Translations under genes and position numbers: made by a program
In this document: positions 62,956 through 64,000 of the stretch, piece by piece
How positions within the stretch are numbered: the first letter of the stretch is position 1
Layout of the letters: each line of letters begins with the position of its first letter
Notes under the pieces: model-generated
Seen by the model: only the letters and a program-made list of their open reading frames with translations
Told to the model about the DNA's origin: nothing
Database searches by the model: none
NCBI GenBank assembly: GCA_963823495.1
Contig: CAWGLV010000001.1
Coordinates: 3,767,140-3,831,139, forward strand
Source: DATDAH01 sp963823495
Lineage (GTDB): Bacteria > Actinomycetota > Acidimicrobiia > Acidimicrobiales > DATDAH01
Length of the DNA: 64,000 nt
Direction of reading: 5' to 3'

Positions 62956-63560
62956 CCGAGGGGACACCGGCCCTCAGCGCGGAGGAGTCCGATCCGGTGG
63001 CGACCGACGGCGAGCGCACGGGATCGGGCCCCATCGCAGTGCTCGTCGGCGTGCCGGGGTCCGGGAAGTCCACGATCGGCCGCGCTCTTGCCGCAGCGCT
63101 CGGCGTCGAGTTCCGCGACACCGACACCGACGTCGAGGTGGACACCGGCCGTTCGATCGCCGACATCTTCGTGCAGTCCGGCGAGCCGGAGTTCCGTCGG
63201 CTCGAGGAGGCGGCGGTGGCTGCCGCCCTGACCGACCACCGGGGCGTTCTCGCCCTGGGCGGGGGAGCGGTGACGTCAGCCCCCACCCGCGAGCTGCTCA
63301 TCGACGCCCCTGTGGTGTGGTTGCGTGTCGGGCTCGCCGCGGCGTCCCAGCGGGCGGGCCTGTCGGGGGCCAGACCCGTGCTCCTGGGCAACGTGCGCGC
63401 TCAGATGAAGGTCCTCATGGACGCCCGTGCGGCGCTGTACGGGCAGGTCGCGACCCTGACGGTGGACACCGATGAGCTGTCGGTCGACGAGACCGTGGCT
63501 GCGATCCTCGCTGGCCTGGAGCTGACCCCCGAGACGACCCGGAGTGCTGCTGATGACTGA
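62952..63560 (+). CDS. aroK: Shikimate kinase
   Basis: Phosphorylates shikimate with ATP. The 202-residue protein has a P-loop VGVPGSGKSTIGRALAAAL, the shikimate-binding DTDTDVE and the GGGAVTS segment; the adenine region is LSGARPVLLG. About 27 extra N-terminal residues precede the kinase core. The GTG start overlaps aroC, and the stop overlaps the aroB start by 8 bases. Confidence 0.95.
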   Translation: MTEGTPALSAEESDPVATDGERTGSGPIAVLVGVPGSGKSTIGRALAAALGVEFRDTDTDVEVDTGRSIADIFVQSGEPEFRRLEEAAVAAALTDHRGVLALGGGAVTSAPTRELLIDAPVVWLRVGLAAASQRAGLSGARPVLLGNVRAQMKVLMDARAALYGQVATLTVDTDELSVDETVAAILAGLELTPETTRSAADD

Positions 63561-64000
63561 GTCCACAAGGATCCTCGTGAGCGCGGGCAGCGCCTACGAC
63601 GTCGTGGTCGGACGGGGACTGCTCGCCGAGCTGCCGGCGATGCTCGGGACGGACCCGGTGCGGGTGGCAATCATCCACCCCGCAGCCTTGCGGACCTCGG
63701 CCGAGGCCGTCCGCGAGGACCTGCTGGCCGCCGGGTACACCGCGATCCTCATCGAGACCCCCGACGCCGAGGAGGCCAAGACCGCACAGGTGGCAGCGTT
63801 CTGCTGGGGCGTCCTGGGCCAGGCTGGCTTCACCCGCTCCGATGCGATCGTCAGCGTGGGTGGGGGCGCGACCACCGACCTCGCCGGCTTCGTCGCAGCC
63901 ACCTGGCTGCGGGGTGTCCGGGTCGTCCACATCCCCACGACCCTGCTCGGGATGGTCGACGCCGCGGTCGGCGGCAAGACGGGGATCAACACCGCCGAGG
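63553..64000 (+). CDS. aroB: 3-dehydroquinate synthase (3' end outside window)
   Basis: Cyclises DAHP to 3-dehydroquinate with NAD and a metal ion. The first 149 residues are visible: TRILVSAGSAYDVVVGRGLLAELP, then DAIVSVGGGATTDLAGFVAATWLRGVRVVHIPTTLLGMVDAAVGGKTGIN, the highly conserved NAD and substrate-binding core. The ATG at 63553 overlaps aroK by 8 bases. The frame remains open to the window edge. Confidence 0.95.
   Translation, partial: MTESTRILVSAGSAYDVVVGRGLLAELPAMLGTDPVRVAIIHPAALRTSAEAVREDLLAAGYTAILIETPDAEEAKTAQVAAFCWGVLGQAGFTRSDAIVSVGGGATTDLAGFVAATWLRGVRVVHIPTTLLGMVDAAVGGKTGINTAE

Overview
This window is high-GC actinobacterial DNA and appears to join pieces of two different genomes near base 53,083. 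Bases 1 to about 53,080 look like one actinobacterium, possibly of the Acidimicrobiia type. The evidence is two WhiB-family genes, the guaB3-guaA pair, an F420-type LLM oxidoreductase, the sucCD/purNH/folD neighbourhood and frequent leaderless genes. At least a dozen genes there carry a TANNNT box 6-10 bases before an ATG or GTG. Bases 53,084 to 64,000 carry a type IV pilus cluster followed by aroC-aroK-aroB, an arrangement I associate with other actinomycetes. At the join, an aromatic-amino-acid-decarboxylase-like gene (minus strand) and a pilin-like gene (plus strand) are both cut off at the same point, with no mobile element between them.

Layout of the first part: arsenic resistance (arsR, arsI-like, acr3; 1-2.0 kb); a coupled polyphosphate kinase / Nudix / M48 protease operon (2.0-6.0 kb); a wbl gene, an ECF sigma factor with its probable anti-sigma partner, tatA and whiB (6.1-9.1 kb); a VWA protein with a MoxR/ChlI-like AAA+ ATPase (9.3-12.9 kb); a GH2 glycosidase, sdhA-sdhB and a DUF368 protein (12.9-18.5 kb); small membrane proteins, an SCP2 protein and an Fpg/Nei-like glycosylase (18.6-23.0 kb); mdh, a penicillin-binding protein, an aldehyde dehydrogenase, acetoacetyl-CoA synthetase and a universal stress protein (23.3-30.0 kb); icd, metF, folD, purH, purN, sucD and sucC (30.0-38.5 kb); an acyl-CoA ligase and a UvrD/PcrA helicase (40.2-44.5 kb); an LLM oxidoreductase, ZapE, an Rrf2 regulator, a TauE/SafE permease and a YggT protein (44.5-48.9 kb); guaA-guaB3 (48.9-51.6 kb); and a small frameshifted gene, a 56-bp tandem repeat and the truncated decarboxylase (51.8-53.1 kb). 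Four TCA-cycle enzymes or complexes (sdhAB, mdh, icd, sucCD) and four one-carbon/purine genes make the centre a core-metabolism region.

The second part holds the end of a pilin gene, three prepilin-type genes, a prepilin peptidase, pilM, pilN, pilO and a pilP-position gene, mostly in a tightly overlapping operon, then aroC-aroK-aroB, the last running off the window.

At least seven single-base frameshifts lie between 51.3 and 61.4 kb, on both sides of the join, and no clear ones elsewhere. The join and the frameshifts together make an assembly or sequencing problem in this interval the simplest explanation. I did not find a convincing new multi-gene system. The most interesting native signals are the recurrent leaderless promoter pattern, a palindromic operator laid over the promoter of the TauE/SafE gene beside an Rrf2 regulator with no cysteines, and a pair of 44-bp palindromic intergenic elements.
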